From Calothrix sp. PCC 7103 (GTDB lineage Bacteria; Cyanobacteriota; Cyanobacteriia; Cyanobacteriales; Nostocaceae): a stretch of DNA of 64,000 nucleotides. Below the pieces are notes generated by a model. That model saw nothing but the letters and a program-made list of their open reading frames with translations, searched no databases and was not told the origin of the DNA. Numbering within the stretch: position 1 is the stretch's first letter; every line of letters begins with the position of its first letter. A program made the translations under genes and the position numbers. This document shows, piece by piece, positions 27,147-36,472 of this stretch. The stretch lies in contig NZ_KB217478.1 of the NCBI RefSeq assembly GCF_000331305.1, positions 6,311,646 to 6,375,645 of the forward strand, given 5' to 3'.

Positions 27147-29660
27147 ATGGCTATTGAGAAACCAGATTGGTTAAGATTACAAAAAGCTTTGGCAATAGAA
27201 GCGGAACAAGGCTTCACCGACTTAGTAGGGAGGCAATACCGCTTCAGTGAGTTTTTGTGCTTAACATTTGGTAAATTTCCTGATGGAATACCAAGTGAAG
27301 AACGTGACCGTTGGCAGCAACTAGCAGCCGAGTATGCTGATTATCCAAGTCTTGATATAGCCTCACGCCAGAGTTTAGTCGCTCAAACTCGTCGCTACAT
27401 CCATCAATTCCTTTCTACTGAAGAAGGGGTGGAAGTAGAAAAAATCGCCACTCCAAAAATTGCCACTGCAAAAATCTCAGCATCAGAATCAAAACCAAAC
27501 TATAAAATTCCAAACACCAAATCTCCTGTCGGTACCGAAATATCACGCCGACTTGCACCAGGACTCAATCAAAAAATTAGCGAATTATCCGAAATTGGTC
27601 CACGTCAAGCCGATAAATTAGCTCGGCTTGGTTTATATACTGTGCGCGACTTACTATATTACTTTCCACGTGACCATATCGACTACGCGCGTCAAGTTCG
27701 CATCAACGATCTGACAGCCGGAGAAACAGTAACTATAGTGGCAACAATAAAAAGCTGTAGCTGTTTCACAAGTCCAAAAAATAAGAAATTAACAATATTA
27801 GAATTACAACTGCGCGACAACACCGGGCGCCTTAAAATTGGTCGTTTTTACGCAGGCGCCCGTTATTCGAGTCGAGCTTGGCAAGAAAGCATCAAGCGTC
27901 AATATGCAGTTGGCACAGTAGTAGCAGTATGTGGACTAGTAAAAGCGAGTAAATACGGTAAAACAATAGATAATCCTGAGATTGAAGTATTAGCGCATCC
28001 AGGTGATGAAATAGAATCTTTAACAATCGGACGAGTAGTACCAATATATGCCCTTACCGAAGGTGTCGTAGCATCTTTAGTTCGCCAAGCTGTAACAGCG
28101 GCAATGCCAGCAGCACAACTAATTAAAGACCCATTACCAAAAGGTTTGCGCGAAAAATATAACTTAATGGAATTAAAAGATGCCATTAACAACATCCATT
28201 TTCCTCCTGATAGTGACTCATTAACAGGCGCCCGTCGTCGTTTAGTATTCGATGAATTTTACTATCTCCAATTAGGTTTACTTCAACGTCAGCACAAAGC
28301 CAAACAAATTCAAACTAGTGCAGTACTTGTTCCCAAAGGGCAACTCGTAGACGAATTCTATAAGATTTTACCCTTCCAACTCACAGGCGCCCAACAGCGA
28401 GTAATTAACGATATACTTGGCGACCTTCAAAAAACAGTACCAATGAATCGGCTAGTACAAGGTGATGTAGGTTCTGGTAAAACAGTAGTAGCCGTAATAG
28501 CATTACTAGCAGCAATACAATCAGGATATCAAGGTGCATTAATGGCGCCAACCGAAGTATTAGCAGAACAACACTATCGTAAACTAGTAAGCTGGTTTAA
28601 CTTACTGCACCTTCCCGTCGAACTACTAACAGGTTCAACAAAAGTATCAAAACGGCGCCAAATCCACGCGCATCTCGAAACCGGAGAACTACCATTACTA
28701 GTAGGAACTCACGCCTTAATTCAAGACCCAGTAAACTTTAATCGTCTCGGTCTAGTAGTAATTGACGAGCAACACCGCTTTGGAGTCGAGCAACGCGCCA
28801 AACTACAGCAAAAAGGCGCCCAGCCCCATGTATTAACAATGACCGCCACCCCAATTCCCCGTACCTTAGCACTAACAATTCACGGGGACTTAGACGTAAG
28901 CCAAATAGACGAATTACCACCAGGACGCCAAGCCATTAAAACCACCGCACTAATGGCAAGTCAGCGAGAAGATGCATATAATTTGATGCGTCGCGAAATA
29001 GCTCAAGGGCGCCAAGTATATGTAGTATTACCCTTGGTAGAAGAATCAGAAAAACTCGATTTACGTTCCGCCGTAGAAGAACATCAAAACCTACAAGAAG
29101 TTATATTTCCAGACTTTAAAGTTGGGTTACTGCACGGACGCATGAGTTCAGCAGAAAAAGACGAAGCAATTACTAAATTTAGGAATGGAGAAACACAAAT
29201 ATTAGTATCCACCACCGTCGTAGAAGTCGGTGTAGACGTACCTAATGCCACAGTAATGCTCGTTGAAAACGCCGAGAGATTTGGATTATCACAATTACAC
29301 CAATTACGTGGTCGTGTAGGTAGAGGCGCCGCACAATCATATTGTTTATTAATGAGTAGTTCCAAAAGTGCCGATGCCCAACAAAGATTAAAAGTATTAG
29401 AACAATCACAAGACGGCTTTTTCATCTCAGAAATGGATATGCGTTTTCGTGGTCCCGGCGAAGTATTAGGAAGAAAACAATCAGGAGTAGCAGACTTCAC
29501 CTTAGCAAGCTTAGTAGAAGACGAACAAATATTAATACTCGCACGTAACGCAGCAGAAAAAATCATGGAAATTGATGCTACATTAGACCGTTGGTTTTTA
29601 ATGAAAGAAGAACTAAAATATCGACACGAACGCCTAATGGGAGGCACCATATTAACATAA
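27147..29660 (+). CDS. recG: ATP-dependent DNA helicase RecG
   Basis: An 837-residue helicase that reverses stalled replication forks. A cyanobacterial N-terminal extension of ~145 residues is followed by the wedge/OB domain (SEIGPRQADKLARLGLYTVRDLL, then LRDNTGRLKIGRFYAG). Next come the helicase motifs RLVQGDVGSGKTVVAV (Walker A), VVIDEQHRFGVEQR (DEQH box), TMTATPIPRTLALT, VSTTVVEVGVDVPNA and LHQLRGRVGRG, and the TRG region near FRGPGEVLG. Nine GGCGCC sites fall inside this gene. Confidence 0.96.
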   Translation: MAIEKPDWLRLQKALAIEAEQGFTDLVGRQYRFSEFLCLTFGKFPDGIPSEERDRWQQLAAEYADYPSLDIASRQSLVAQTRRYIHQFLSTEEGVEVEKIATPKIATAKISASESKPNYKIPNTKSPVGTEISRRLAPGLNQKISELSEIGPRQADKLARLGLYTVRDLLYYFPRDHIDYARQVRINDLTAGETVTIVATIKSCSCFTSPKNKKLTILELQLRDNTGRLKIGRFYAGARYSSRAWQESIKRQYAVGTVVAVCGLVKASKYGKTIDNPEIEVLAHPGDEIESLTIGRVVPIYALTEGVVASLVRQAVTAAMPAAQLIKDPLPKGLREKYNLMELKDAINNIHFPPDSDSLTGARRRLVFDEFYYLQLGLLQRQHKAKQIQTSAVLVPKGQLVDEFYKILPFQLTGAQQRVINDILGDLQKTVPMNRLVQGDVGSGKTVVAVIALLAAIQSGYQGALMAPTEVLAEQHYRKLVSWFNLLHLPVELLTGSTKVSKRRQIHAHLETGELPLLVGTHALIQDPVNFNRLGLVVIDEQHRFGVEQRAKLQQKGAQPHVLTMTATPIPRTLALTIHGDLDVSQIDELPPGRQAIKTTALMASQREDAYNLMRREIAQGRQVYVVLPLVEESEKLDLRSAVEEHQNLQEVIFPDFKVGLLHGRMSSAEKDEAITKFRNGETQILVSTTVVEVGVDVPNATVMLVENAERFGLSQLHQLRGRVGRGAAQSYCLLMSSSKSADAQQRLKVLEQSQDGFFISEMDMRFRGPGEVLGRKQSGVADFTLASLVEDEQILILARNAAEKIMEIDATLDRWFLMKEELKYRHERLMGGTILT

Positions 29661-29713
29661 CAAATTGTAGGTTGGGTGGAAGTAGAATGGATTAAGAAAG
29701 AACTAAGGAAGTC

Positions 29714-31138
29714 ATGAAAAACTTAAGACTATTAACTTGGATTGATGTTAGAAGAGTTATTTCTCATAGAACTAACTATGGTACTAATCTACCAGAGGGA
29801 GTTGTTAGGATGCGTAGTTTCTCCGACGCTTTAGAAATAGGTCTTGGTAGTGATAAAAGTATAGATAATGCTAAAAGTGCTTTGAAAGAATGGTTTGGGA
29901 ATGCGTATAAAGAAGACCAATCAATAATTCAGCTTGATTTAGGTAATGAAACTTTATCAGTAGAATTTTTACAAGAAGAGAAGATATATACAAATCATAA
30001 TATACGTCCATTTTTGCAGGAAGTTGTTTATATTGATGCTAATTTAGCAAAACAAAGTAAATTAAGTTCATTCATAAAGCTGCCGAATTCATTTAGTGAA
30101 AAGCCAAACTTATTTGCATTTTACTCATTTAATGATGGTGTCGAAAGAACATTAAATGTAGCTGCTTATATTTTAGCATTATTAGATAGAGCAAAACAGT
30201 TAGATGAACCAATAAAAATTTTAGTTATTGATGCTGCCTTAAATGCACCTGGGTTAACTTATTGGAATATACAAGAAAAACAAAAACCATTAATTTCTTA
30301 CGTTGATTTTCTAGAACTGCTGCATGATTCACCTGTTGATGGCGAACAGGCACTGTTATTTATTGCTAAAGAACTTAATAAATCTTCCAAACAGGAAGGA
30401 AAATCAACTGTATATTTTATACCTGCATTTATTGATGATAAACAACTATTAGATATTGACATTTTACCCGAACATATACTTAGTTATCCTAACGAAGGTT
30501 GGGAATTAGGCGATTCTATTCATAAATTAGGTAAAGCAGTTGGCGCCGACTATGTATTAATTGACTTAGGGTCTGGTTTGAACAAAATATCTAGCCCCAT
30601 ACTTTTGGATGCGAGATTTCAGCGATTTTTAGTTACAACAATCAACGAACCATCAGTAGCAGGAACAACACTTTGTTTATCACAAATGAAAAAAGTGGCG
30701 CCAGCTAAAACAAGCGCTAACGACAATAAATATTATGACCCATCAGTAATTATCAGTATGCTGACACCAGAATTAATAGCATCATCAGCATACGAGGAGG
30801 TATTAACGCGATTAAATTCTGCTTATACACAATCAGAACAAGAAAATAATTCCACAATGCTGGAAATAGCAGAAAACTACTTCGTACCTGAGCTACTTTA
30901 CATTGATAATTGGGAAGAAGCACGTTTAAAACTTGCCTCAACTTCAATCATGGAAATAGCTACAAGTTGGGCAAATAAGCAAGTAGAGTTTAATAAACTT
31001 ATTCTTGAAAACCTAGACCCAGTTTTGGTTGAAAAACTCCAAGTCCGTGCAAATAGTAAAGGTAGAAGCCTTTTGGAAGAAGTGAAAGTAATTGTCGAGG
31101 AAGCTATACAGTATGAAAACACCCCAGTTCCGCAGTAA
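29714..31138 (+). CDS. Degenerate ParA/KGGVGR-like P-loop protein with C-terminal ribbon-helix-helix domain
   Basis: A 474-residue accessory protein. The central part resembles the KGGVGR-type ParA-like ATPases seen in bacterial conflict operons, but where FYSFKGGVGRT is expected it reads FYSFNDGVERTLNVA, so the lysine and glycines of the Walker A loop are lost. Later strands fit the fold (ILVIDAALNAPGL, VLIDLGSGLN). The last ~35 residues, DPVLVEKLQVRANSKGRSLLEEVKVIV, look like a FitA/Arc-type ribbon-helix-helix antitoxin domain. No toxin gene follows. Nucleotide binding is doubtful. It stands 53 bases after recG. Confidence 0.7.
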   Translation: MKNLRLLTWIDVRRVISHRTNYGTNLPEGVVRMRSFSDALEIGLGSDKSIDNAKSALKEWFGNAYKEDQSIIQLDLGNETLSVEFLQEEKIYTNHNIRPFLQEVVYIDANLAKQSKLSSFIKLPNSFSEKPNLFAFYSFNDGVERTLNVAAYILALLDRAKQLDEPIKILVIDAALNAPGLTYWNIQEKQKPLISYVDFLELLHDSPVDGEQALLFIAKELNKSSKQEGKSTVYFIPAFIDDKQLLDIDILPEHILSYPNEGWELGDSIHKLGKAVGADYVLIDLGSGLNKISSPILLDARFQRFLVTTINEPSVAGTTLCLSQMKKVAPAKTSANDNKYYDPSVIISMLTPELIASSAYEEVLTRLNSAYTQSEQENNSTMLEIAENYFVPELLYIDNWEEARLKLASTSIMEIATSWANKQVEFNKLILENLDPVLVEKLQVRANSKGRSLLEEVKVIVEEAIQYENTPVPQ

Positions 31139-31177
31139 AGTTTGGAGGACGCGAAAAAAACCTCTTCTAATACCAAC

Positions 31178-31832
31178 TTAAACATTCAGGTAACTCACAA
31201 AACGCATATTCCAAATGGATTCTCTTCGATGTTTAGGGTTTTTAGCTTTTAACGATGAATGTAAAATTAACGGACTCATTATCAAAGCATCACCAGCTTC
31301 TACATCGCAGCTAACATACTCTTGATTTGCTCTAATATCACGAATTTGACTCGGAGTTAAGATTCCAAGCATATGAAATTTAGGAATTACTCGTAACGCA
31401 CCATTTTCTGTATCAGCATCATCTAAATGAACTCGTACAGTTATCATATTTTCCATAATTTCAACTGGTGGTTGAACATGGATAACTCCTTATTTTATAG
31501 ACCAAGGTTCAAAACCAGGTATATTAACTTTTTCTTTAACTGCAATTGTTTTATCTTGATGCCAAGCTACGCTCCAATTTGCTTCACTGGTTTTATCAAA
31601 ATATATTGCCCGTACCAATTTAAAATTTACATTGAAAAAAGTAGTTAGATTGTCTATAATTTTTGAAGAATAAGCGAAGTCATAAATTACAGGCATTGTT
31701 TTGTGTAAGTGCCTAGCTCCATGTAACGAATCAGACTGAATATTTTTTGCGATTTCACGTCTAAAATATTCAATTTCTTGATATGAAATAACATGATTGG
31801 CAATTATATATCCTTGGTGCTTTAAAATAATC
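31178..31832 (-). pseudogene. Phytanoyl-CoA dioxygenase (PhyH) family gene with in-frame stop
   Basis: Fe(II)/2-oxoglutarate dioxygenase fold. From ~31830 the frame reads HQGYIIANHVISYQEIEYF, then VIYDFAYSSK and WHQDKTIAV (the metal-binding His-x-Asp). It reaches TAA at 31492-31490 after PGFEPWSIK and continues in the same frame as GVIHVQPPVEIMENMITVRVHLDD, NGALRVIPKFH and LILHSS (distal His). Intact homologues read through this point with an ordinary codon, so one substitution separates this from an open frame. No ATG precedes the first conserved residues, so the start may also be lost. Confidence 0.8.
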
Positions 31833-31879
31833 TATTCCTCCATCTCTAAATTCAAAGCATTAAACTAATTAACGATAAA

Positions 31880-31942
31880 TTAATCTTGCTTAGGCGCCTG
31901 TCCACCAAGTACAGCGTCGTATTCTCGTTTATTATCTTCCAT
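31880..31942 (-). pseudogene. Short N-terminal remnant of a repeat-protein family
   Basis: Twenty codons, MEDNKREYDAVLGGQAPKQD, then TAA. The opening REYDAVLGGQAP matches the conserved start of large cyanobacterial repeat proteins (pentapeptide, TPR or HEAT types that begin with a similar YDAVLGGxAPxP stretch). Everything after it is missing. It lies between the PhyH pseudogene and the toxin-antitoxin pair. Confidence 0.4.
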
Positions 31943-31956
31943 TTTACTTGTATAAA

Positions 31957-32376
31957 TTATTTGTGAAAGTCTGAAGCAGTCATAGAAAGTCCAGAACTTA
32001 AACCATTAAAATATTTAGCTAAAGATTCTGCTTGAGACTCACTAACTCCCCGTTGACCATTAATTACTTCGTTAACAATATCAAGAGAACCAAGTATTTC
32101 TACTAAAGAAGCTGGCGCCACGTCAAACTCATGCATCAGAGATTCCAAAGTTGCCGCAAGTGTAGGTTCATCCATCGGATAATGTTCTTCCTCATAAGTC
32201 TCGATAAGAAGAACCAACAATTTAAGAAGCGTTGTTTCAGCCTTCGTTAACTCACCGGACATCATTTCTTCTACTATCGCCAAGGCCTCCTTATACTCAT
32301 CAAAAGTTGTTATTGGCTTTGGTTGATACTGAATTAAAAGGTCTGTATAAGTTTTTTCATTAGAAGTAGGAGTCAT
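31957..32376 (-). CDS. higA: HigA-like antitoxin (XRE-type helix-turn-helix)
   Basis: About 139 residues. The N-terminal half is helical and acidic (EYKEALAIVEEMMSGEL). The C-terminal half is an HTH of the HigA type (FDVAPASLVEILGSLDIVNEVINGQRGVSESQAESLAKYF). It should neutralise the upstream toxin and repress the operon. The ATG at 32376 overlaps the end of the toxin gene by 17 bases; a longer frame to 32406 is less likely. Confidence 0.85.
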   Translation of the reverse strand: MTPTSNEKTYTDLLIQYQPKPITTFDEYKEALAIVEEMMSGELTKAETTLLKLLVLLIETYEEEHYPMDEPTLAATLESLMHEFDVAPASLVEILGSLDIVNEVINGQRGVSESQAESLAKYFNGLSSGLSMTASDFHK

Positions 32377-32659
32377 CTTTCCAATTGTCCTTATCGTATT
32401 CAGCATGAGTTAGAATATATTTAATATAAATTATTTGTTCTAAATATCTAATATCAACAATTAAACGATAAGTATTACCCTTTATATTAAATACAATAAA
32501 GTTGCCAACTGCTTCTGCCTTGGGATACTTTTCCTGAATATCTAATAAGCTATACCATCTAGCCTTAGAGGCAAACTTATACCATTCATTTAGCGCATCT
32601 TTAGAATCAGCGTGTTGAATCCAGAATTCGCGCAACTTGACTTTACTAATTACGTGCAT
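32360..32659 (-). CDS. higB: HigB-like mRNA interferase toxin
   Basis: A 99-residue RelE-superfamily protein. The family start MHVISKVKLREFWIQHADSKDALNEW is clear, with FNIKGNTYRLIVDIRY and VYIKYI-like strands, then ILTHAEYDKDNWK at the end; the last tract holds residues expected at the active site. Toxin-first order with an overlapping antitoxin is the hallmark of HigBA. It cleaves mRNA at the ribosome when free. Confidence 0.9.
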   Translation of the reverse strand: MHVISKVKLREFWIQHADSKDALNEWYKFASKARWYSLLDIQEKYPKAEAVGNFIVFNIKGNTYRLIVDIRYLEQIIYIKYILTHAEYDKDNWKDDSYF

Positions 32660-33082
32660 CCCTAAAGTAATAAATTATTGATGATTGTAGCATTGATTAA
32701 AGTAAAAGAGGAGCTTGTATCAGTATCATAGTTGTAAAATATATGACAATTATTCTTGTAAAGAATAATTAAGAAATCTCTAGTCTCAAATACAAGTTGT
32801 TACGACCTTAACTATGCTATTGTCTGCACCGTACCCAAAGTAAGAAGAGTAAAAGCCATCACCTATACCTACTGAAAATGCAATAATATTTGCCCCATTA
32901 GCTTCATTTATACTGCTAATGGGTAGAATATAAACTTTGTCATGCTGAACGAAACGTAGTGTAGTGAAGCATCTTAGAGATTCTAGCCTGCGGCAAATGC
33001 TCCGCATTACGCTACGCTCAGAATGACATTTCTTACCCGTGTTAAGTATACACATTTATTATAATAAAATCAACCATTTATG
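32660..33082. repeat. Intergenic region with an 89 bp imperfect inverted repeat
   Basis: From 32939 (GTCATGCTGAACGAAACGTAG) to 33027 (...CTACGCTCAGAATGAC) lies an element whose ends are imperfect complements, with a GCAAATGCTCCGCATTACG core. It resembles a dispersed repeat known in several cyanobacteria. An 89-codon open frame running through it has no coding character. The rest is AT-rich. Confidence 0.65.
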
Positions 33083-33277
33083 CTAAGTTTTATTGATTTT
33101 TTTAGTTGCAATTAATATTAAATCTCCATCAGCTATTGCATCAAGTAATTGCCCAGTTGAACCTTCACCACCGTGAATGTATCCTAATACATGAGCAATC
33201 TCTTTGAGCTTGTCACCTGTGTGCAGCGCCACTCGTGCATGAAGATTTGTTCTATCTAATTTCTTTCTTCCTGCCAT
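33083..33277 (-). CDS. Small conserved ribbon-helix-helix-like protein
   Basis: A 64-residue basic protein starting MAGRKKLDRTNLHARVALHT, then KLKEIAHVLGYIHGGEGSTGQLLDAIADGDL. The short basic N-terminal strand followed by two helices fits a CopG/Arc-like DNA-binding fold. From memory, similar small proteins are common in filamentous cyanobacteria beside mobile or toxin-antitoxin genes, but I know no assigned function. It has no visible partner gene next to it. Confidence 0.65.
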   Translation of the reverse strand: MAGRKKLDRTNLHARVALHTGDKLKEIAHVLGYIHGGEGSTGQLLDAIADGDLILIATKKINKT

Positions 33278-33403
33278 AAACGTTAACCATAATTATCTAA
33301 AAGTGGTTTACATAAATTTAAGATACCAGGTATACGTTATGGTTTGGTGTGCCTCGTTTACAATCGTTTACATAACCGAATAACACACATCAAACTCTCT
33401 GCA

Positions 33404-34654
33404 ATGAATATTGAACTCTCAGCAAACAACCGAATCCCACCTCAAGTGTGGGTGCAAGCGATTGGACGGGGACTTTATCAACTTGGCTCGGCGGTGTTAC
33501 TGTTTTACATGCCGATTGTTTTTGTCAACTACGGTAATTTATCAGCTACCGAAGTTGGACTCGCGGTTGGTGGTGGTTCGGTGGCAGGGTTTATTGGGAA
33601 CCTTTTGGGTGGAGTTCTTACAGATTCTCCTAAATTTGGACGCAAGCGAAGTTTACTTGCATCGTCTACGTTTGCGGTAATTACGTGTACTATCGCGGTG
33701 TTTACTTCGACTTTTACTTTACTACTCGTAGCTAATATAGTTTTTGGCTTTAGTACGGGTTTGTACTGGACTGCCGCTGATTCTTCGGTAATGGATGTTA
33801 CTAATCCTGAACAACGGCAAGGCGCCTTTTCTTTATTAGGTGTAGCAGATAATGTTGGTTTTGCTGCTGGGACGTTAGGTGGTGGAGTGTTACTTAAATT
33901 GCTTCATCCCGAAAAGTTACTATTCGCTGCGGGTGGAATTACATTTTTGATATTGCTGCTACTATTCGCTGTGGCAATGAAAGAAACTCGGACATATGCT
34001 GAGGGAGAAACTCATAATATCCAAAAAGGTTGGAAAACAGCCTTAACCGACACGCGCTTGATGATTTATCTATTAGTGAATACTTTATTTATCACTTATA
34101 TTGCTTTAGTGGGTGGTAACTTACCGCTATACTTGGTTAAATTTGGCGGTACACCAGAGACAACTGTCGCTAACTTATTTACCATAGGATACGTTGGGTT
34201 AGGCGCCTTGCTTCAAGTACCCGTCGTTAAAGCAATTAGTAAATTCAGCTATTTAACTTCACTCTCTATATCAATGGCAGTTTGGGGTATAGGTTTCGCT
34301 TTAGTATGGGTTTTAGGCAACTCCAGTAACATGAGTGAAGTTTTTCAGTTAGGAATATTTGCAGTATTTGCCATTGCCAGCATTATCTATAAACCTACCT
34401 CAAGCGCATGGATTTCGGAACTCGCGCCCACATCATTACGAGGCGCCTATACAGCAATAGCCTATCAATGCTGGACAATAGGATACATAATCGGCCCCAT
34501 CGTCGGTGGTTGGGCAGTAGACCAATCACCCAACATAGCCCAAACTGCATGGTTAGTAATAGCACTAAGTACCCTTTCCGGACTACTTATTCTACAAGTC
34601 TTAAACAAACAAAACCCAACCACATCCAAAGAACAAGTCCCAGCAGAAAGCTAA
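33404..34654 (+). CDS. Major facilitator superfamily transporter
   Basis: A 416-residue permease with 12 predicted helices. The loop between helices 2 and 3 has the MFS signature (GNLLGGVLTDSPKFGRKRSLL), and a symmetrical loop lies after helix 8. The later SELAPTSLRGAYTAIAYQCW is typical of drug/H+ antiporter-like sugar or drug exporters. Substrate unknown. I choose the ATG at 33404 (MNIELSANN), because the upstream extension to 33344 is unlike a protein N-terminus. Confidence 0.9.
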   Translation: MNIELSANNRIPPQVWVQAIGRGLYQLGSAVLLFYMPIVFVNYGNLSATEVGLAVGGGSVAGFIGNLLGGVLTDSPKFGRKRSLLASSTFAVITCTIAVFTSTFTLLLVANIVFGFSTGLYWTAADSSVMDVTNPEQRQGAFSLLGVADNVGFAAGTLGGGVLLKLLHPEKLLFAAGGITFLILLLLFAVAMKETRTYAEGETHNIQKGWKTALTDTRLMIYLLVNTLFITYIALVGGNLPLYLVKFGGTPETTVANLFTIGYVGLGALLQVPVVKAISKFSYLTSLSISMAVWGIGFALVWVLGNSSNMSEVFQLGIFAVFAIASIIYKPTSSAWISELAPTSLRGAYTAIAYQCWTIGYIIGPIVGGWAVDQSPNIAQTAWLVIALSTLSGLLILQVLNKQNPTTSKEQVPAES

Positions 34655-34676
34655 TTCTGAGTTTCTTGTCTCTTGT

Positions 34677-34700
34677 GGAACAGGCATCCCTGCCTGTTCC
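34677..34700. terminator. Hairpin GGAACAGGCA/TGCCTGTTCC after the MFS gene
   Basis: Perfect 10 bp stem with a TCCC loop, 22 bases after the MFS stop. It is a complete copy of the dispersed CTTGTGGAACAGGCATCC repeat family. No T run follows (it reads AAAATC), so termination is possible but not assured. Confidence 0.5.
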
Positions 34701-34793
34701 AAAATCAAGCTAAAATTATTTTGTTAAGCAAGTAATTATGCTCACCGCACTCATTATTTACCTATTGAGAGCGCATTAAAGGAGGGGTTCACC

Positions 34794-34997
34794 GTGGAAC
34801 AAGAAATCAATTGTAAAGTACAGTGCGTCAATGGCTGTGCATTGGGTGATGAAAATTGCCCCAACAAAGAAGTTCGCGAAGCTGCATCCAAATTTATCGA
34901 AGATACCTCACTCGATAAAATGATTGAAATTGCAGAAGCTGCGCGACTCAAAAAATTAAGTGAACCACCCAAGTGGATATTACCCGATGATATTTAA
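34794..34997 (+). CDS. Small conserved cyanobacterial protein, unknown function
   Basis: 67 residues from a GTG start with a strong Shine-Dalgarno (AAAGGAGG) eight bases upstream. It contains a cysteine cluster (CKVQCVNGCALGDENCPNKE), then a helix (REAASKFIEDTSLDKMIEIAEAA), and ends EPPKWILPDDI. The four cysteines suggest metal or redox binding. I recognise the family as widespread in cyanobacteria without a known role. Confidence 0.8.
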   Translation: MEQEINCKVQCVNGCALGDENCPNKEVREAASKFIEDTSLDKMIEIAEAARLKKLSEPPKWILPDDI

Positions 34998-35195
34998 CTC
35001 TGGTCATTATTTATCGTATTGATTTTTACTTTTATAAACCTACACTGTACATTTACGTCAGTTGACATCGAGCGTAAGGTGGGCAGTGCCAGCCCTTTCA
35101 ACGCGAACTAATGCACTACTAGGACGGCGCCTGTAAGCCGCTCCTGGTATTGATTATTAAGAACGACTTCAAGGTATTCTTGACAGTATTAATAA

Positions 35196-36472
35196 TTGTG
35201 GTGCATCAAAATGTTATCTACTGTCTTTGAGCAATTTGTAGAAGAAAGTCCCATAAGTGTGATGGCACGAGTGTTAATGGAGTGTATTTTCATGCCAGAA
35301 CGCTTGGATAAAATATTTGAGGCACATGCGACTGTTCAATATCAGCAAGATTTATTGTTTTCAAGTCAGGTCGATTTAATGAGTTTGGTCGTATGTGGGA
35401 TTCATAAGTCAGTCCATGCTGCTTATAGAGCGAAAGCAATAGAAAAAATAGTAAGTACAACCGCATTATATAACAAGCTCTCTGGAATTGAATTAAATGT
35501 AAGTCAAGCATTATTACGAGAAACAGCAAGTGATTTAATGTATTTAATTCAAGCAATGGGTGGAGAACAAGCAGATTTATTGACAGGTTATAAACTGAAA
35601 TTTGTAGATGGTACCTGCCTTGCGGCAACAGACCATAGACTAGATGCAATCCGCGCTTATGCAGCTTCTTCTCTACCAGGTAAAGCAATAGCAATATTAG
35701 ACCAAGCATCAAAGTTAAGTAACAGATGTTTTATTAGTTGAAGGACGGTCACGCTCAAGAGCGCGCGTCATTTGACCAAATACTGGCTTTAGTTAAACCG
35801 AAAGATATTTGGTGTGGAGACCGTAACTTTTGTACAGCAAAGTTCTTATATACAATAATATTGAAAGGAGCGTTTTTTGTAATTCGCCAACATGGTTCAT
35901 TAGGATTTAAAGAATTAAGTGAATTAAAGTATATAGGAGAAACTGAAACAGGAAAAGTGTTTGAGCAGAAAATAGAAATATCATATGAAGGGGAAATCCT
36001 ACAACTCAGGCGGGTTTTGGTAAAGCTAAATGTACCGACGCGAGATAAAGAATGGGAAATAGCGATTTTTACTAACTTACCAAGTAGCGATGCAAACGCA
36101 GTCGAAGTTGCTGAAATATACCGCAATCGTTGGAAAATAGAAACACTTTTTCAAACTGTCACTGAAAATTTTAACGGCGAAATTCAGACTTTAGCCTACC
36201 CCAAAGCTGCATTATTTTCTTTTTCAATGGCATTAGTTGCATACAATATACTTGCGACTTTACGAGGTGCCTTGGGAAGTGTACATGGAGTTAATAAAAT
36301 TGAAGTTGGCTTATCTGATTTTTATTTGGTAGATGAGATTCAAGGAATATATAGAGGGATGATGATTGCGATACCACCACCAAAGTGGGAAGTGTTTGGT
36401 ACATATTCTCTTGACCAAATAGCAGAACTTCTACAACGACTTGCAGATGGTGTACATTTGAAACGTTTTTAA
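35196..36472 (+). pseudogene. IS4-type transposase, frameshifted
   Basis: Two adjoining frames encode one DDE transposase. The first (35196-35741) has VDGTCLAATDHRLDAIR (first Asp). The second (from 35738) has IWCGDRNFCTAKF (second Asp) and EIYRNRWKIETLFQ, the Y-x2-R-x3-E signature of IS4. Between 35719 and 35746 the intervening frame reads VTDVLLVE, so two separate single-base insertions are needed to rejoin the protein, which is hence inactive. I could not define terminal inverted repeats or a target duplication. The element lies between a conserved small gene and the damaged end of the peptide locus. Confidence 0.85.

Noticed and set aside
32786-33055. 89-codon open frame on the minus strand
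   Set aside because: It coincides with the 89 bp inverted-repeat element and has no protein-like pattern.
35196-36472. Programmed frameshifting in the transposase
   Set aside because: Two separate +1 changes are required and IS4-type elements normally use a single frame; decay explains it better.
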